64,000 nucleotides of DNA from Metabacillus litoralis (GTDB taxonomy: Bacteria > Bacillota > Bacilli > Bacillales > Bacillaceae). The stretch is taken from contig NZ_VOQF01000001.1 in the NCBI RefSeq assembly GCF_007994985.1, positions 620,001 to 684,000 on the forward strand. The letters run 5' to 3'. The translations under genes were made by a program, and so were the position numbers. This document shows positions 43,554 through 52,943 of this stretch, in pieces; positions within the stretch are counted from its first letter, which is position 1; the number at the start of each line of letters is the position of its first letter. The notes under the pieces were generated by a model. That model saw only the letters and a list, made by a program, of their open reading frames with translations, was not told where the DNA came from and did not search any database.

Positions 43554-44846
43554 TTAAGGATAAAGTCTATTTAATAGACGTGGAAATGGAATTGTTTCTC
43601 TTACATGCTCAACGCCGCTTAACCATGCAACGGTTCGCTCAAGTCCTAAACCAAATCCAGAATGCGGGACTGAACCATATTTTCTAAGCTGTAAATACCA
43701 ATCATAGGCAGCTTCATCTAGATTATGTTCACTCAATCGTTGCTTAAGTAGTTCAGCATCATGTATACGCTCTGAACCACCTATAATTTCCCCATAACCT
43801 TCTGGTGCAATTAAATCAGCACATAGAACAACATCTTCTCTATTTGCATCTGGTTGCATGTAGAAAGGTTTTAGACTAGTCGGATAATGCGTGATAAAAA
43901 CCGGCATTTCATAGCTTTCCGCAATTGCTGTTTCATGAGGTGCACCGAAATCGTCTCCCCATTTTATTTCATCAAAGCCTTTTTCATGAAGGAATTTTAT
44001 CGCATCATCATATGTGATACGTGGGAACGGAGCTTGAATTTTCTCCAATTTAGAAAGATCTCTACCTAATGTATTTAATTCTAATTTGCAGTTCTCCAAG
44101 ACACTTTTAATGATATAAGAAACATACGTTTCTTGAACCTTTAAATTATCTTCAAATTCATAAAAAGCCATTTCCGGTTCAATCATCCAAAACTCAATTA
44201 AATGACGTCTTGTTTTTGATTTTTCTGCTCTAAAAGTTGGTCCAAATGAGAACACTTTCCCAAGTGCCATTGCTGCAGCTTCCATGTAAAGTTGTCCACT
44301 TTGAGAAAGATAAGCATCTTCATCAAAATATTTTGTGTGGAATAGCTCAGATGTCCCCTCTGGAGCACTACCAGTTAAAATAGGCGGATCCACCTTTACA
44401 AAGCCTTCTTTATTAAAAAATTCATAAGTTGAACGAATAATTTCATTTCTTATTTTCATAACGGCATGCTGACGTTTTGAACGTAACCAAAGGTGACGAT
44501 GATCCATTAAAAATTCTGTACCATGCTCTTTCGGTGTAATAGGATAATCCACTGATTGGGATATAACACGAATATTTGTAATACCTAGCTCATACCCAAA
44601 AGGTGAACGCTCATCTTCTTTTACAATACCAGAAACATATACAGAAGTTTCTTGAGTAATTGATTTTGCTTGTAGAAATATTTCCTCTTCAACTTCAGCT
44701 TTAACAACTACACCTTGAATAAAACCCGTTCCATCTCTTAGTTGTAAAAAAGCAATTTTTCCACTTGATCTCTTATTTGCTAACCAAGCACCTATTGTTA
44801 CTTCTTGTCCTACAAACTTACCTACTTCAGCTATCGTTGTTTTCAC
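43554..44846 (-). CDS. asnS: Asparaginyl-tRNA synthetase
   Basis: A 430-residue class IIb synthetase charging tRNA-Asn. The N-terminal OB-fold anticodon domain covers residues 1-100. Class II motif 2 ([19 protein letters not shown]) and motif 3 ([13 protein letters not shown]) are intact. It starts with GTG; GGAGGG lies upstream. No T-box leader is visible in the 150 bases before it. In B. subtilis aspB lies directly upstream in an operon with asnS; here it is missing. Confidence 0.96.
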   Translation of the reverse strand: MKTTIAEVGKFVGQEVTIGAWLANKRSSGKIAFLQLRDGTGFIQGVVVKAEVEEEIFLQAKSITQETSVYVSGIVKEDERSPFGYELGITNIRVISQSVDYPITPKEHGTEFLMDHRHLWLRSKRQHAVMKIRNEIIRSTYEFFNKEGFVKVDPPILTGSAPEGTSELFHTKYFDEDAYLSQSGQLYMEAAAMALGKVFSFGPTFRAEKSKTRRHLIEFWMIEPEMAFYEFEDNLKVQETYVSYIIKSVLENCKLELNTLGRDLSKLEKIQAPFPRITYDDAIKFLHEKGFDEIKWGDDFGAPHETAIAESYEMPVFITHYPTSLKPFYMQPDANREDVVLCADLIAPEGYGEIIGGSERIHDAELLKQRLSEHNLDEAAYDWYLQLRKYGSVPHSGFGLGLERTVAWLSGVEHVRETIPFPRLLNRLYP

Positions 44847-44999
44847 GTAATAATTCCCTCCAAAAAGCTACGATGTCTATCTAATTTATGTTTTATGTAC
44901 GTTACATTATCCTATTATACTTATTTTAAAGTTGTGTAGCAATGAAGTGTACTAAAGCATAAAAATGTCAGACTTTTCTAATAGTGGTTATCCGATACA

Positions 45000-45527
45000 T
45001 CACTTAAATTTATCATTTTTCACTGCCATATGTTTTACAATTTCTCCATTGCTAAAATGGACAAAATCAAATGTATAGCGATCAGATTGATCTTTGTACT
45101 TAACTTCCCATATAGGAATTTCTTCATCCATTCCAAGTTTAACATTAATAAGCTGTTTTACATTATATTCACTTTTCACTGCCTGGACTGCTTCTTCCTT
45201 AGTAATACCTGATGATTGCTTTTTAATGACAACCTCATCCAAATCACTTTTGTCCTTTATTTGTTCTTTAGATAGTGGTATCCATGCATATACAGGTTCT
45301 TTGTTTACATTTTTCCCTGAAATAATATGATACTTTATATTACCATTGTAAGTATCAATGGTATCTATTGATGTTAGTTTTCCTTTCTCTAATGCAATTT
45401 CTTTTGAATGTTGATGACCTTCATTATATTGACTTCTCGCTGTATTATAAATTGAAGCAAATAGCCAAATACTAGTAATGATAACAAGCAACATAAAGGT
45501 AAGTGCAATGATTGTTTTTTTTCCCAT
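45000..45527 (-). CDS. ypmB: YpmB-like membrane-anchored protein (DUF5590)
   Basis: A 175-residue protein with one N-terminal membrane segment (residues 4-27, IIALTFMLLVIITSIWLFA) and an extracellular PepSY-like part (residues 60-170; GITKEEAVQAVKSEY). This is the YpmB family, whose role is unknown. It lies 13 bases after ypmA in the same direction, so ypmA-ypmB is an operon as in B. subtilis. Confidence 0.9.
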   Translation of the reverse strand: MGKKTIIALTFMLLVIITSIWLFASIYNTARSQYNEGHQHSKEIALEKGKLTSIDTIDTYNGNIKYHIISGKNVNKEPVYAWIPLSKEQIKDKSDLDEVVIKKQSSGITKEEAVQAVKSEYNVKQLINVKLGMDEEIPIWEVKYKDQSDRYTFDFVHFSNGEIVKHMAVKNDKFK

Positions 45528-45540
45528 CTATGTCACTTCC

Positions 45541-45711
45541 TTACGTACGATAAATGGTAAATACGGCTTTTGTTTGATCTTCTTGGTCAAGTGCTAGTCC
45601 AAACATTAAATCTTCTCTTTTTAATGTACGATTTAACACATCCACAACCTTGTAGAGATCATCAGAATGATCAATCGTAACAGTTGATAAAATTTCAATT
45701 TTACTTTCCAT
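45541..45711 (-). CDS. ypmA: YpmA-like protein
   Basis: A 56-residue protein, MESKIEILSTVTIDHSDDLY followed by KVVDVLNRTLKRED and the ending AVFTIYRT. It matches B. subtilis YpmA at nearly every residue. AGGAGG lies 9 bases before the ATG. It is soluble with no motif; its function is unknown. It is in the same operon as ypmB, after dinG. Confidence 0.92.
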   Translation of the reverse strand: MESKIEILSTVTIDHSDDLYKVVDVLNRTLKREDLMFGLALDQEDQTKAVFTIYRT

Positions 45712-45870
45712 GACAAATTCCTCCTACATCAAACAAATATTGTTACTTATATGTCTGTTCCTACTGGATACAATAACATTACAACAACATATCTATTGTT
45801 GTACCAGATCTATTATAACAGTTGAACACACACTTTAGCGCAAAATAAATTTCTCCTAACCCACACCATT

Positions 45871-45906
45871 TAACGGCCGATTCTGATGAATCGGCCAATT
45901 TTTTTA
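45871..45906 (+). terminator. Strong hairpin after dinG, T-run on the plus strand
   Basis: GGCCGATTC pairs with GAATCGGCC over TGAT, and AATTTTTTT follows on the plus strand. For dinG (minus strand) the T-run is on the wrong side, so the hairpin suits a plus-strand terminator or an mRNA 3' end stabiliser. Confidence 0.6.
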
Positions 45907-48720
45907 GTTAATCCATTCCTCAATTAAATGGGTGAGTTCGTGCATTGGTTTTTTCTCAATATCAAGATCTGGTAAAGATAGTAAAAACTGTTTTCCGTAT
46001 TTCGTTGAAACGATACGATTATCTAAAATGAATAGTATTCCTTTGTCACTTTCATTTCTAATTAGCCGTCCAAATCCTTGTTTGAAACGTAATATTGCTT
46101 CTGGAAGTGAAAAATCATAAAAAGAATTCTTTCCTTGTTGTTCAAGTAATTTACTTTTTGCAGAAACAGTAGGTTCGTCAGGAGAAGCAAATGGTAATCT
46201 GACAATCATCAATGCCTTTAGGTCATCTCCTGGAAAATCTACACCTTCCCAGAAACTGTTTGTGCCAAGTAAAATTGCTCGTTCATATTGTCTAAAGTTT
46301 TTTGTGATCCGAGAAGGACTCCCACTTCCCGTGCCTTGCCCCATAATTACGAAATCCTCCAAAGTAATATCTTCTTTTAAAAGGTAGTATGTTTTTCTCA
46401 GCATCTCAAACGAGGTAAATAAGACAAGTATTTTCCCATCTGTAATTTGAGCGACACTCCCTATATTTGCTGCAATTGCTTCTGAGTAATCTTCAGTTGT
46501 AACTTCATTTACCATGGGCATATCACTTGGAATAAATAATTTCACCTGTTTCTTATATGGAAAAGAGGACTTAAGTTGAACTTCTTTAGGATATAAATCA
46601 TTTAACCCAAGTGTTTCAATCATATATGAAAAAGAATTTTTAATTGTCAAAGTAGCAGACGTTAAAATGACACTTTGTTTCTGAGCAAAAAATTCATCAG
46701 CTAAATAATCTCCAACCTGTATAGGTTGTGCATAAACAGAAACTGCATTTTTTGCTCCTTTTGAATCAATTTCAATCCACTTAACAATTGATTCATCTTT
46801 CTCAAAAAACAGATATTCAATTGCGTCCTTATATTGTTTAATAAGTAACTGATGTTGACTAAATTCCTCTAGTATAAGATTATCTTTTATCGATAATTCT
46901 CCTTTATTAATACTTTCCAAGTGATTAAACCATTTTTGTAGTAGCATTTGATAATCATTCATCAAAAATTGAATTCTTTTTACAAGCTCAAGAAGCGAAT
47001 TCCAACTACGATTATTTTCTAGATCAGGATCATATTTATAGGAAGAGCGGTTTAAAACAGGATCATTTCGTCTTTTGTATACATATGCGTGTAATCCAGA
47101 GAAAAATAGATGGCTCTCCTCTTGTAGTTGTAAAAATATACTATCTAATTTTTGAGGAATTGACATTTTCTCTTTTAAACATTTTTCTTGAAGTTGTTTA
47201 AATTTTTTAATTAAACCATTTGAAGTAGAAAGCCCTAAACGATTTAACATAGTATGTATATCTAAATAACTTAATCGTAATCCAAATTGTTCACTTGCTA
47301 CGCGGTGCAAATGATGTGCTTCATCAATTATGATTTCATCGTACTTTGGTAAGGTTTGATCTTTTCTTTGAATGTCAGATAAAACCATTGCATGGTTAGT
47401 AATGATTACATTAGCTTCTTGAGCCTTTTTCTTTGCACGCTGGTAAAAGCAAAAAGAATAAAACGGGTTATTTTGAAAAGATGATCGATCAACATGTAGT
47501 TGCTCCCATAGCGCTCTACCACCTGAAGGAAGATTTAATTCATCTAAGTCTCCAGTTTCTGTTTCTGTTAACCAAATAAGTAATTGTGCCTTACTCAATA
47601 TAAAATCATAATTATCCTCTTGTTCATGTAGTGATTGCTCAAACTTTTGTAAACATAGGTAATGACTTTGACCTTTTAAAATTGCAGCAGATATGTGAAA
47701 AGGCAGGACCTTTTGTAAAAAGGGAATATCTCGCTCAATCATTTGTGTTTGTAAAGTAGTTGTATACGTACTAACAACCACACTTTTATTTTCTTGTTTA
47801 GAAAACAGTAAAGCAGGGACTAAATAACCTATAGTTTTCCCACTACCTGTAGGAGCCTCTATTAAACTGTGCTGATGTGAAAAAAGAGCATGATCAACTT
47901 CACTCATCATTTTCATTTGTTCAGGGCGAACATGATAATCTTCAATAACATCTGTCATTTGACCATCATGATTCTCAAACAATGTTGCTATTTGTTCAAA
48001 GCTATATTTTGCTTCTGATTTTCCATAATCAAAACTGGTCTCTTCTATCTTCTTTATTGCTAAAGATCTCACTGTTTCAAGATCAGGTCTTTCAAATCCA
48101 CTTAACTTAACTAATTTCTCAGTAATTATATTATCTAGCTCTTCCTCAAAATCACTAATAAAAGATCTAGATAGTTTTATTAACTGTTTAAGCGTAAGCA
48201 AAGGCAAGGATTTAATTTTATTGTATATGCGGATAAATAACAAAGCAGTTGCTTCTGCATCACTATCTGCTCGATGTGGATTTTCATGGATCATATTGAA
48301 CTTTACACTGAGGTCAGATAATTTATAGCTATTTTCGGTTGGAAATACTAATCTAGCCAATTCAACTGTATCTAAAACTTGTCCAGAAAATTGGTAACCA
48401 CATTTTTTCAGTTCTTCTTGTAAAAAAGACAAATCAAAATATACATTATGAGCTACAAAAAAAGAATCATCCAGTAGCTTTATAATCTCTTCAGCAATTT
48501 CTTCAAACGTTGGTGCATTTTCAACCATTGAATTAGTTATTCCGGTTAATTGTTCTATGAAAACCGGGATTTTTTGCAGTGGATTCACAAAGCTCATGTA
48601 ACGATCAACTATTTGTCCATTTTCAATGACAACGGCAGCGATCTGTATTATCTTATCACCCTTTTTAGGTGCATTTCCTGTTGTTTCTAAATCTAATACA
48701 ACGTATCGTTGTTCATTCAT
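45904..48720 (-). CDS. dinG: DinG-type helicase with N-terminal DEDDh exonuclease
   Basis: A 938-residue fusion. Residues 1-170 form a DEDDh 3'-5' exonuclease of the DnaQ type (DLETTGNAPKKGDK, HNVYFDLSF, HRADSDAEATALL). The rest is a superfamily 2 helicase: Walker A EAPTGSGKT, motif II DEAHHL, motif VI FKQGFGRLIR. It lacks the four-Cys iron-sulfur site of E. coli DinG, as is usual in Bacillus. It degrades or unwinds DNA during repair. ATG at 48720 follows GAGGTG. It lies upstream of ypmA in the same direction. Confidence 0.95.
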   Translation of the reverse strand: MNEQRYVVLDLETTGNAPKKGDKIIQIAAVVIENGQIVDRYMSFVNPLQKIPVFIEQLTGITNSMVENAPTFEEIAEEIIKLLDDSFFVAHNVYFDLSFLQEELKKCGYQFSGQVLDTVELARLVFPTENSYKLSDLSVKFNMIHENPHRADSDAEATALLFIRIYNKIKSLPLLTLKQLIKLSRSFISDFEEELDNIITEKLVKLSGFERPDLETVRSLAIKKIEETSFDYGKSEAKYSFEQIATLFENHDGQMTDVIEDYHVRPEQMKMMSEVDHALFSHQHSLIEAPTGSGKTIGYLVPALLFSKQENKSVVVSTYTTTLQTQMIERDIPFLQKVLPFHISAAILKGQSHYLCLQKFEQSLHEQEDNYDFILSKAQLLIWLTETETGDLDELNLPSGGRALWEQLHVDRSSFQNNPFYSFCFYQRAKKKAQEANVIITNHAMVLSDIQRKDQTLPKYDEIIIDEAHHLHRVASEQFGLRLSYLDIHTMLNRLGLSTSNGLIKKFKQLQEKCLKEKMSIPQKLDSIFLQLQEESHLFFSGLHAYVYKRRNDPVLNRSSYKYDPDLENNRSWNSLLELVKRIQFLMNDYQMLLQKWFNHLESINKGELSIKDNLILEEFSQHQLLIKQYKDAIEYLFFEKDESIVKWIEIDSKGAKNAVSVYAQPIQVGDYLADEFFAQKQSVILTSATLTIKNSFSYMIETLGLNDLYPKEVQLKSSFPYKKQVKLFIPSDMPMVNEVTTEDYSEAIAANIGSVAQITDGKILVLFTSFEMLRKTYYLLKEDITLEDFVIMGQGTGSGSPSRITKNFRQYERAILLGTNSFWEGVDFPGDDLKALMIVRLPFASPDEPTVSAKSKLLEQQGKNSFYDFSLPEAILRFKQGFGRLIRNESDKGILFILDNRIVSTKYGKQFLLSLPDLDIEKKPMHELTHLIEEWIN

Positions 48721-48838
48721 AAATAACACCTCAATCATTATCTAAAACAATTAATATTGAAGTTATTTGTATCTCCATGCTATTTTAGTACATATACGAT
48801 CATTCTTTTATATGTTTCGTAGACATACCTTTATATAG

Positions 48839-48928
48839 TTAAGGATATGTCACATTATATTGATTTCCATTAAAGGCATTTCTTCCTTTAGGAATTATTA
48901 TTCCCTCAGTATGAATGCCTACTCTCAT
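48839..48928 (-). CDS. Doubtful 29-codon frame
   Basis: An ATG frame with a ribosome-site-like AGGTG at 6 bases, coding a polar and aliphatic peptide without similarity known to me. It may be chance; reported because the spacing is normal and the gap is long. Confidence 0.2.
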   Translation of the reverse strand: MRVGIHTEGIIIPKGRNAFNGNQYNVTYP

Positions 48929-49089
48929 GTTACACACCTAATGGGCAGCTAGAAGATCACCGCTTTTCTAGTATGGAGTACAATATCATATTTTCAAATA
49001 ATTAACATCGTGGAATATTAACATAGAGCTTTAACATAACCTAATAAAAAAAGTTTAAACTTTCTTAATTTAACTATATCATATGACAC

Positions 49090-49132
49090 AAAAAAAGGAC
49101 TGACTATAAGTAAAGTATATCAGTCATGTTTT
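49090..49132 (-). terminator. Terminator of panBCD
   Basis: On the minus strand ACTGATATA pairs with TATAGTCAGT over a 7-base loop, followed by CCTTTTTTT. Confidence 0.75.
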
Positions 49133-49182
49133 AAAAACAAACATCCCAATATACAATTAAAAGTCAGATCCTAATATATTGA

Positions 49183-49566
49183 TCACATTATAGTTGCTGC
49201 TGGTTCGTGTCCAAGCATTTCAACTATATTATTTTTTTCGTCCATTATAGCAATTTTTGGTTTATGATTTGCTAGTTTATCTTCTGAAACTAGCGTGTAA
49301 GTTAAGATAATGACAACATCATTTTTTTGAACAAGTCGGGCTGCTGCACCATTTAAGCAAACAACTCCACTACCTCTTTCACCAGCTATAATATAGGTTT
49401 CAAAACGTGCACCATTATTATTATTAACTATTTGTACCTTTTCATTTGCTACCATTCCAACAGCATCTATTATATTCTCATCTATAGTAATACTTCCAAC
49501 ATAGTCTAGATTTGCTTCTGTTACACGAGCACGATGTATTTTAGCATTTAACATTGTACGAAACAA
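49183..49566 (-). CDS. panD: Aspartate 1-decarboxylase proenzyme
   Basis: Makes beta-alanine from aspartate for pantothenate. A 127-residue proenzyme that cuts itself between Gly24 and Ser25 (YVGSITID) to form the pyruvoyl group. Matches B. subtilis PanD in length. The start is TTG at 49566, since GGGGGAG lies 6 bases upstream and the protein then begins MFRTMLNAK like its relatives. It is the last gene of panBCD, after an inverted-repeat element of about 110 bases. Confidence 0.95.
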   Translation of the reverse strand: MFRTMLNAKIHRARVTEANLDYVGSITIDENIIDAVGMVANEKVQIVNNNNGARFETYIIAGERGSGVVCLNGAAARLVQKNDVVIILTYTLVSEDKLANHKPKIAIMDEKNNIVEMLGHEPAATIM

Positions 49567-49602
49567 TTTGCTCTCCCCCAAGTTCGTTCATCTATTTATA
49601 CT

Positions 49603-49714
49603 TATTTAAGGCTATCTTCGTAAACTTTGTTGCTTTTCAAAACAGCTCTATGCAAAGTCCTAAGAGTTGGTCGGTCATTAGCAATATTTCTTTTAGAAAA
49701 GAGCCCTAATTAAA
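49603..49714. repeat. Inverted-repeat element, copy A, between panC and panD
   Basis: The left end reads TTTAAGGCTATCTTCGTAAA and continues CTTTGTTGCTTTT. The right end read in reverse complement is TAATTAGGGCTCTTTTCTAA. The two ends are imperfect inverted copies of each other, and the left end also matches the left end of copy B. About 110 bases, no gene inside. Confidence 0.65.
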
Positions 49715-49725
49715 AAGTGACATTC

Positions 49726-50571
49726 TTAAACTTCCAACGTTATATTATCAATTAGCCTTGCATTTGTAAACTTAACAGCTAGTGCAATAATTATCTTACC
49801 AGAAATTACCGATATTTCTTTTAATTCAGGGTAAGAAAGCACTTCAACGTAATCTATTTTACCAGTAGTTTCATTTGTAAGTATCTGTGAAACCTTTTCT
49901 TTAATAGAATTAACATCTTTTTCTCCATCTTTAATTGCATTTGCTGCACTCAATAAACTTTTATATAACATTGGAGCTTCCTCTCGCTCAACATCATTAA
50001 GATAAACGTTTCTTGAACTTTTTGCAAGACCATCTTCTTCTCGAATTGTTGCAACAGGTACAATTTTTAATGGAAAATGAAATTCACTTATCAAACCTTC
50101 AATTACTGCAACCTGCTGGGCATCCTTCATCCCAAAATATGCTTTATCAGGGTTAATTAGATTAAACAGCTTAGTTAACACTGTTGCAACACCATTAAAA
50201 TGTCCTTCTCTTGATTTGCCACACAACACGTCAACACGATCACTCACATTTACTGTATAAGAAGGAATGACTGGATACATTTCATTTACATGAGGAGTGA
50301 AAATCAAATCAACACCCGCTTCTAGTGCAAGTTGTTCATCTCTCTCCCTATCTCTAGGATAAGAATCAAAGTCTTCGGTTGGACCAAATTGTAGTGGATT
50401 AACAAAGATACTTAGTACAACAATATGATTTTCTTTTTTTGCTTCTTCAATTAGCTTTAAGTGACCTTCATGGAGAAACCCCATAGTTGGGACAAAACCA
50501 ATCGTTTTACTGTCTTTTTTATATTTTTTTATCTCACGTCTTAACTCACTTTTTGTTTCAACTATTTTCAC
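49726..50571 (-). CDS. panC: Pantothenate synthetase
   Basis: Joins pantoate and beta-alanine using ATP. A 281-residue Rossmann-fold ligase with the nucleotide motif [13 protein letters not shown] (HxGH type), [13 protein letters not shown], and the KSSRN loop that closes on the adenylate. It overlaps panB by 4 bases (ATGA), so the pair is coupled. A 150-base gap with the repeat follows before panD. Confidence 0.96.
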   Translation of the reverse strand: MKIVETKSELRREIKKYKKDSKTIGFVPTMGFLHEGHLKLIEEAKKENHIVVLSIFVNPLQFGPTEDFDSYPRDRERDEQLALEAGVDLIFTPHVNEMYPVIPSYTVNVSDRVDVLCGKSREGHFNGVATVLTKLFNLINPDKAYFGMKDAQQVAVIEGLISEFHFPLKIVPVATIREEDGLAKSSRNVYLNDVEREEAPMLYKSLLSAANAIKDGEKDVNSIKEKVSQILTNETTGKIDYVEVLSYPELKEISVISGKIIIALAVKFTNARLIDNITLEV

Positions 50572-51407
50572 TTTACTATCCCTCCATATAGACTATGGAG
50601 CTCTTCTTTTTTCATATTAAACGAATGTTGTTCTTCAGGAAATGTTCTTGTTTTCACTTCATTAATATATTCACTAATAGCTATATCGATTGTCTCTGAA
50701 AGTGTAGCATATTTCTTAACAAACTTTGGAACATGTCCCAAACCATATCCTAATAGATCATGATAGACCAATACTTGACCATCTGTATGACAACCCGCAC
50801 CAATCCCGATCGTTGGAATTGTTAATACATTCGTCAATTCCTCTGCTAATTGCTGTGGTACACATTCTAATACCAAAGCTATTGCACCAGCTTCTTGGCA
50901 TTTTATTGCATCATCAATTAATTTTTTTGCTGCTTCAGCATTTTTTCCTTGTACTTTATAACCGCCCAGAACATTTACCAATTGAGGTGTTAAACCTAGA
51001 TGTGCTATAACTGGAATACCACCAAAAGTAAGCGCTTCAATAACAGGAGTTACACCATCTGCACCTTCAACTTTTACTGCATCAGCTCCACCCTCTTGCA
51101 TAATTCTTGCAGCATTTTTCATTGATTCTTCTTTAGATAAATGATAAGACATAAAAGGCATGTCAGTCACAACAAATGTATCTTTTGCACCGCGTTTGAC
51201 AGCTTTTGTATGATGGATCATATCTTCTACTGTAACAGGTATAGTGGAGTCATAGCCAAGAACAACCATACCTAAAGAGTCACCAACTAAAATAATATCT
51301 ACACCAGATTTCTCCGCTTGTTTCGCACTTGGGAAATCATAAGCAGTAATCATGCTAATTGGTTCTTTGTCTTTTTTCATTTTTATGAAATCAAGTCTTG
51401 TTTTCAA
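50568..51407 (-). CDS. panB: 3-methyl-2-oxobutanoate hydroxymethyltransferase
   Basis: Makes ketopantoate from 2-ketoisovalerate and methylene-tetrahydrofolate. A 279-residue TIM barrel with the metal site [13 protein letters not shown] and the conserved HTKAVKRGA and [14 protein letters not shown] blocks. It is the first gene of panBCD. It lies downstream of repeat copy B, which may contain or replace part of its promoter region. Confidence 0.96.
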   Translation of the reverse strand: MKTRLDFIKMKKDKEPISMITAYDFPSAKQAEKSGVDIILVGDSLGMVVLGYDSTIPVTVEDMIHHTKAVKRGAKDTFVVTDMPFMSYHLSKEESMKNAARIMQEGGADAVKVEGADGVTPVIEALTFGGIPVIAHLGLTPQLVNVLGGYKVQGKNAEAAKKLIDDAIKCQEAGAIALVLECVPQQLAEELTNVLTIPTIGIGAGCHTDGQVLVYHDLLGYGLGHVPKFVKKYATLSETIDIAISEYINEVKTRTFPEEQHSFNMKKEELHSLYGGIVK

Positions 51408-51448
51408 AATAATTCCCCTCCTAAATCTTACTAACCATTTTTACACTC

Positions 51449-51627
51449 TAATTAAGGCTGTTATCGTAAAGTTTGTTGCTTTTGAAATTCCAAGTAAACA
51501 ACACTGTATCAAACATAGTGGCATCTTTTCTTCAAAGGTTAGTTACCTTATTATGCAATAAAACAATGATCCTACTGCATAATAAGGGTAAATAGCATTA
51601 ATTTTTCAGAAAAGAGCCTTAATTAAA
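51449..51627. repeat. Inverted-repeat element, copy B, upstream of panB
   Basis: The left end reads TAATTAAGGCTGTTATCGTA and continues AAGTTTGTTGCTTTT, closely like copy A. The right end in reverse complement is TTAATTAAGGCTCTTTTCTG. In its middle is an extra hairpin (51545-51588) with CCTTATTATGCA against TGCATAATAAGG. It is about 180 bases and shows no gene. Confidence 0.65.
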
Positions 51628-51700
51628 GAGCTTTCTACTAATAAGGTCGCCTTGTAAGAGAGGAGATGAAACACCAAAGAAACAGAATATATTTAATTAA

Positions 51701-51737
51701 AAAAACCCTCTTTTCGACAAAGAAAGAAGGATTTGTA
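51701..51737 (-). terminator. Terminator of the birA operon
   Basis: On the minus strand CCTTCTTTC pairs imperfectly with GAAAAGAGGG, followed by seven T. It lies about 225 bases after birA. Confidence 0.55.
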
Positions 51738-51962
51738 GTATACACAAATATTGGTTTTCATCCCTCTGTCCTAGTCCTCCATGGATCAAGGCAGATATAA
51801 AATTTCAAGATTGTTTCCTCTTATATTACTTCAATGTAAAGACATTAACTAAATGATTCATAAGGTGTAGTTCTTTTAAAAGATACTACCCAAGGGAAGT
51901 ATAGCAGAAAAATTTGTTATATGCCATAAGTAGTTATCACAACTTTTATAATCAAGCTTTCT

Positions 51963-52943
51963 TTATTGTGCGTCAATATCTGCTGAATAAATTTCTTTGA
52001 TGGAGCCATCAGACAATTCAATCAACAAGACTCCTTGATCATTGATGCCAATTGCTTTCCCTTGAAAAGATCCATTCAGTGTTCTAGCTACTATTTCTTT
52101 ATTTAAACTTATTGCATAAGATTCCCATAATAACTTAATCGGTTTAAATCCTTGCGTCAAATAAAGTAAATATAACTTTTCAAACTTTAAAAGCATTGTT
52201 TGAATAAGTAAAGCCCGTTCCCATATGATACCCGTTTCGATTTGAATCGAAGTTGCAATATTTTGCAACTCTTCTGGAAATTCTTCAAGTTTTTGGTTCA
52301 CATTAATCCCAGTTCCAATAATGACTGAATGAACTTGGTCAGCTTCAGCTTGTAATTCAGTTAAAATCCCAACTACTTTTTTACCATTAATCAAAATATC
52401 ATTCGGCCACTTAATATCTGGTTTTAGTTTAGTCTCTTCTTCTATTGCTTGAACAACAGCAACTGCTGTTAAAAGTGTTAATTGAGGTGTTGAATGAATT
52501 GGTATATTGGGACGAATAATCATACTCATCCAGATACCTGTCCCACTTGGAGAATACCATGACCTCGACATTCGGCCACGCCCGCTTGTTTGTTGATCTG
52601 CGACAACTATTGTTCCTTCTACTGCACCTTCTGTTGCTAAAGATTGTGCAATTTTTTGTGTTGAACCAACGATTTGTTCAAAATGAATATATCTACCCAT
52701 CATCTTTGTTTTTAATCCTAATTGGATTTCGTTTTCACTAACTTTATCTGGTTTTTTTGTAATACGATATCCTTGTCTTCTTACCGCTTCAAGTTCGTAA
52801 CCATCTTTTCTCAACTCTTCTACATGTTTCCATACAGCAGTTCTTGAACAACCAATAAGTTCACTAATTTTTTGGCCTGATATAAACTCCCCATCTGCTT
52901 CAGAAAAGGCTTTTAGTAACTTTGTTCGAAGTTCTGATTGCAA
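51963..52943 (-). CDS. birA: Biotin-[acetyl-CoA carboxylase] ligase and biotin repressor
   Basis: A 326-residue bifunctional protein. Residues 1-65 form a winged helix (ISGQKISELIGCSRTAVWKHVEEL) that represses biotin genes. The rest is the ligase: GRGRMSRSW binds biotinyl-AMP, and KWPNDILINGKKV is the catalytic loop. TTG at 52943 is the likely start, giving MQSELRTKLL as in relatives; the GTG at 52955 lies in the ribosome site AAAGGAG. It overlaps cca by 31 bases. The order cca-birA is as in B. subtilis. Confidence 0.95.
   Translation of the reverse strand: MQSELRTKLLKAFSEADGEFISGQKISELIGCSRTAVWKHVEELRKDGYELEAVRRQGYRITKKPDKVSENEIQLGLKTKMMGRYIHFEQIVGSTQKIAQSLATEGAVEGTIVVADQQTSGRGRMSRSWYSPSGTGIWMSMIIRPNIPIHSTPQLTLLTAVAVVQAIEEETKLKPDIKWPNDILINGKKVVGILTELQAEADQVHSVIIGTGINVNQKLEEFPEELQNIATSIQIETGIIWERALLIQTMLLKFEKLYLLYLTQGFKPIKLLWESYAISLNKEIVARTLNGSFQGKAIGINDQGVLLIELSDGSIKEIYSADIDAQ

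Larger units (their letters stand above)
48721..49182. other. Intergenic region between dinG and panD
   Basis: Contains the panBCD terminator at 49090-49132. At 48839-48928 (minus) a 29-codon frame (MRVGIHTEGIIIPKGRNAF ...) has AGGTG 6 bases before its ATG but no promoter or terminator I can point to. The rest is A/T-rich without visible genes. Confidence 0.4.
51408..51962. other. Intergenic region between panB and birA
   Basis: Holds repeat copy B (51449-51627) next to panB and the birA terminator (51701-51737). About 51740-51960 shows no gene. A GC-richer tract near 51765-51790 contains CCATGG. Confidence 0.5.

Noticed and set aside
50726-51010. Plus-strand His/Leu-rich frame of 94 codons
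   Set aside because: Lies wholly inside panB in another frame, a typical shadow.
33380-51790. Similar CCATGG-containing tracts near 33390 and 51775, possibly a repeat pair
   Set aside because: Only about 12 bases agree once aligned; not enough beyond chance around a palindrome.
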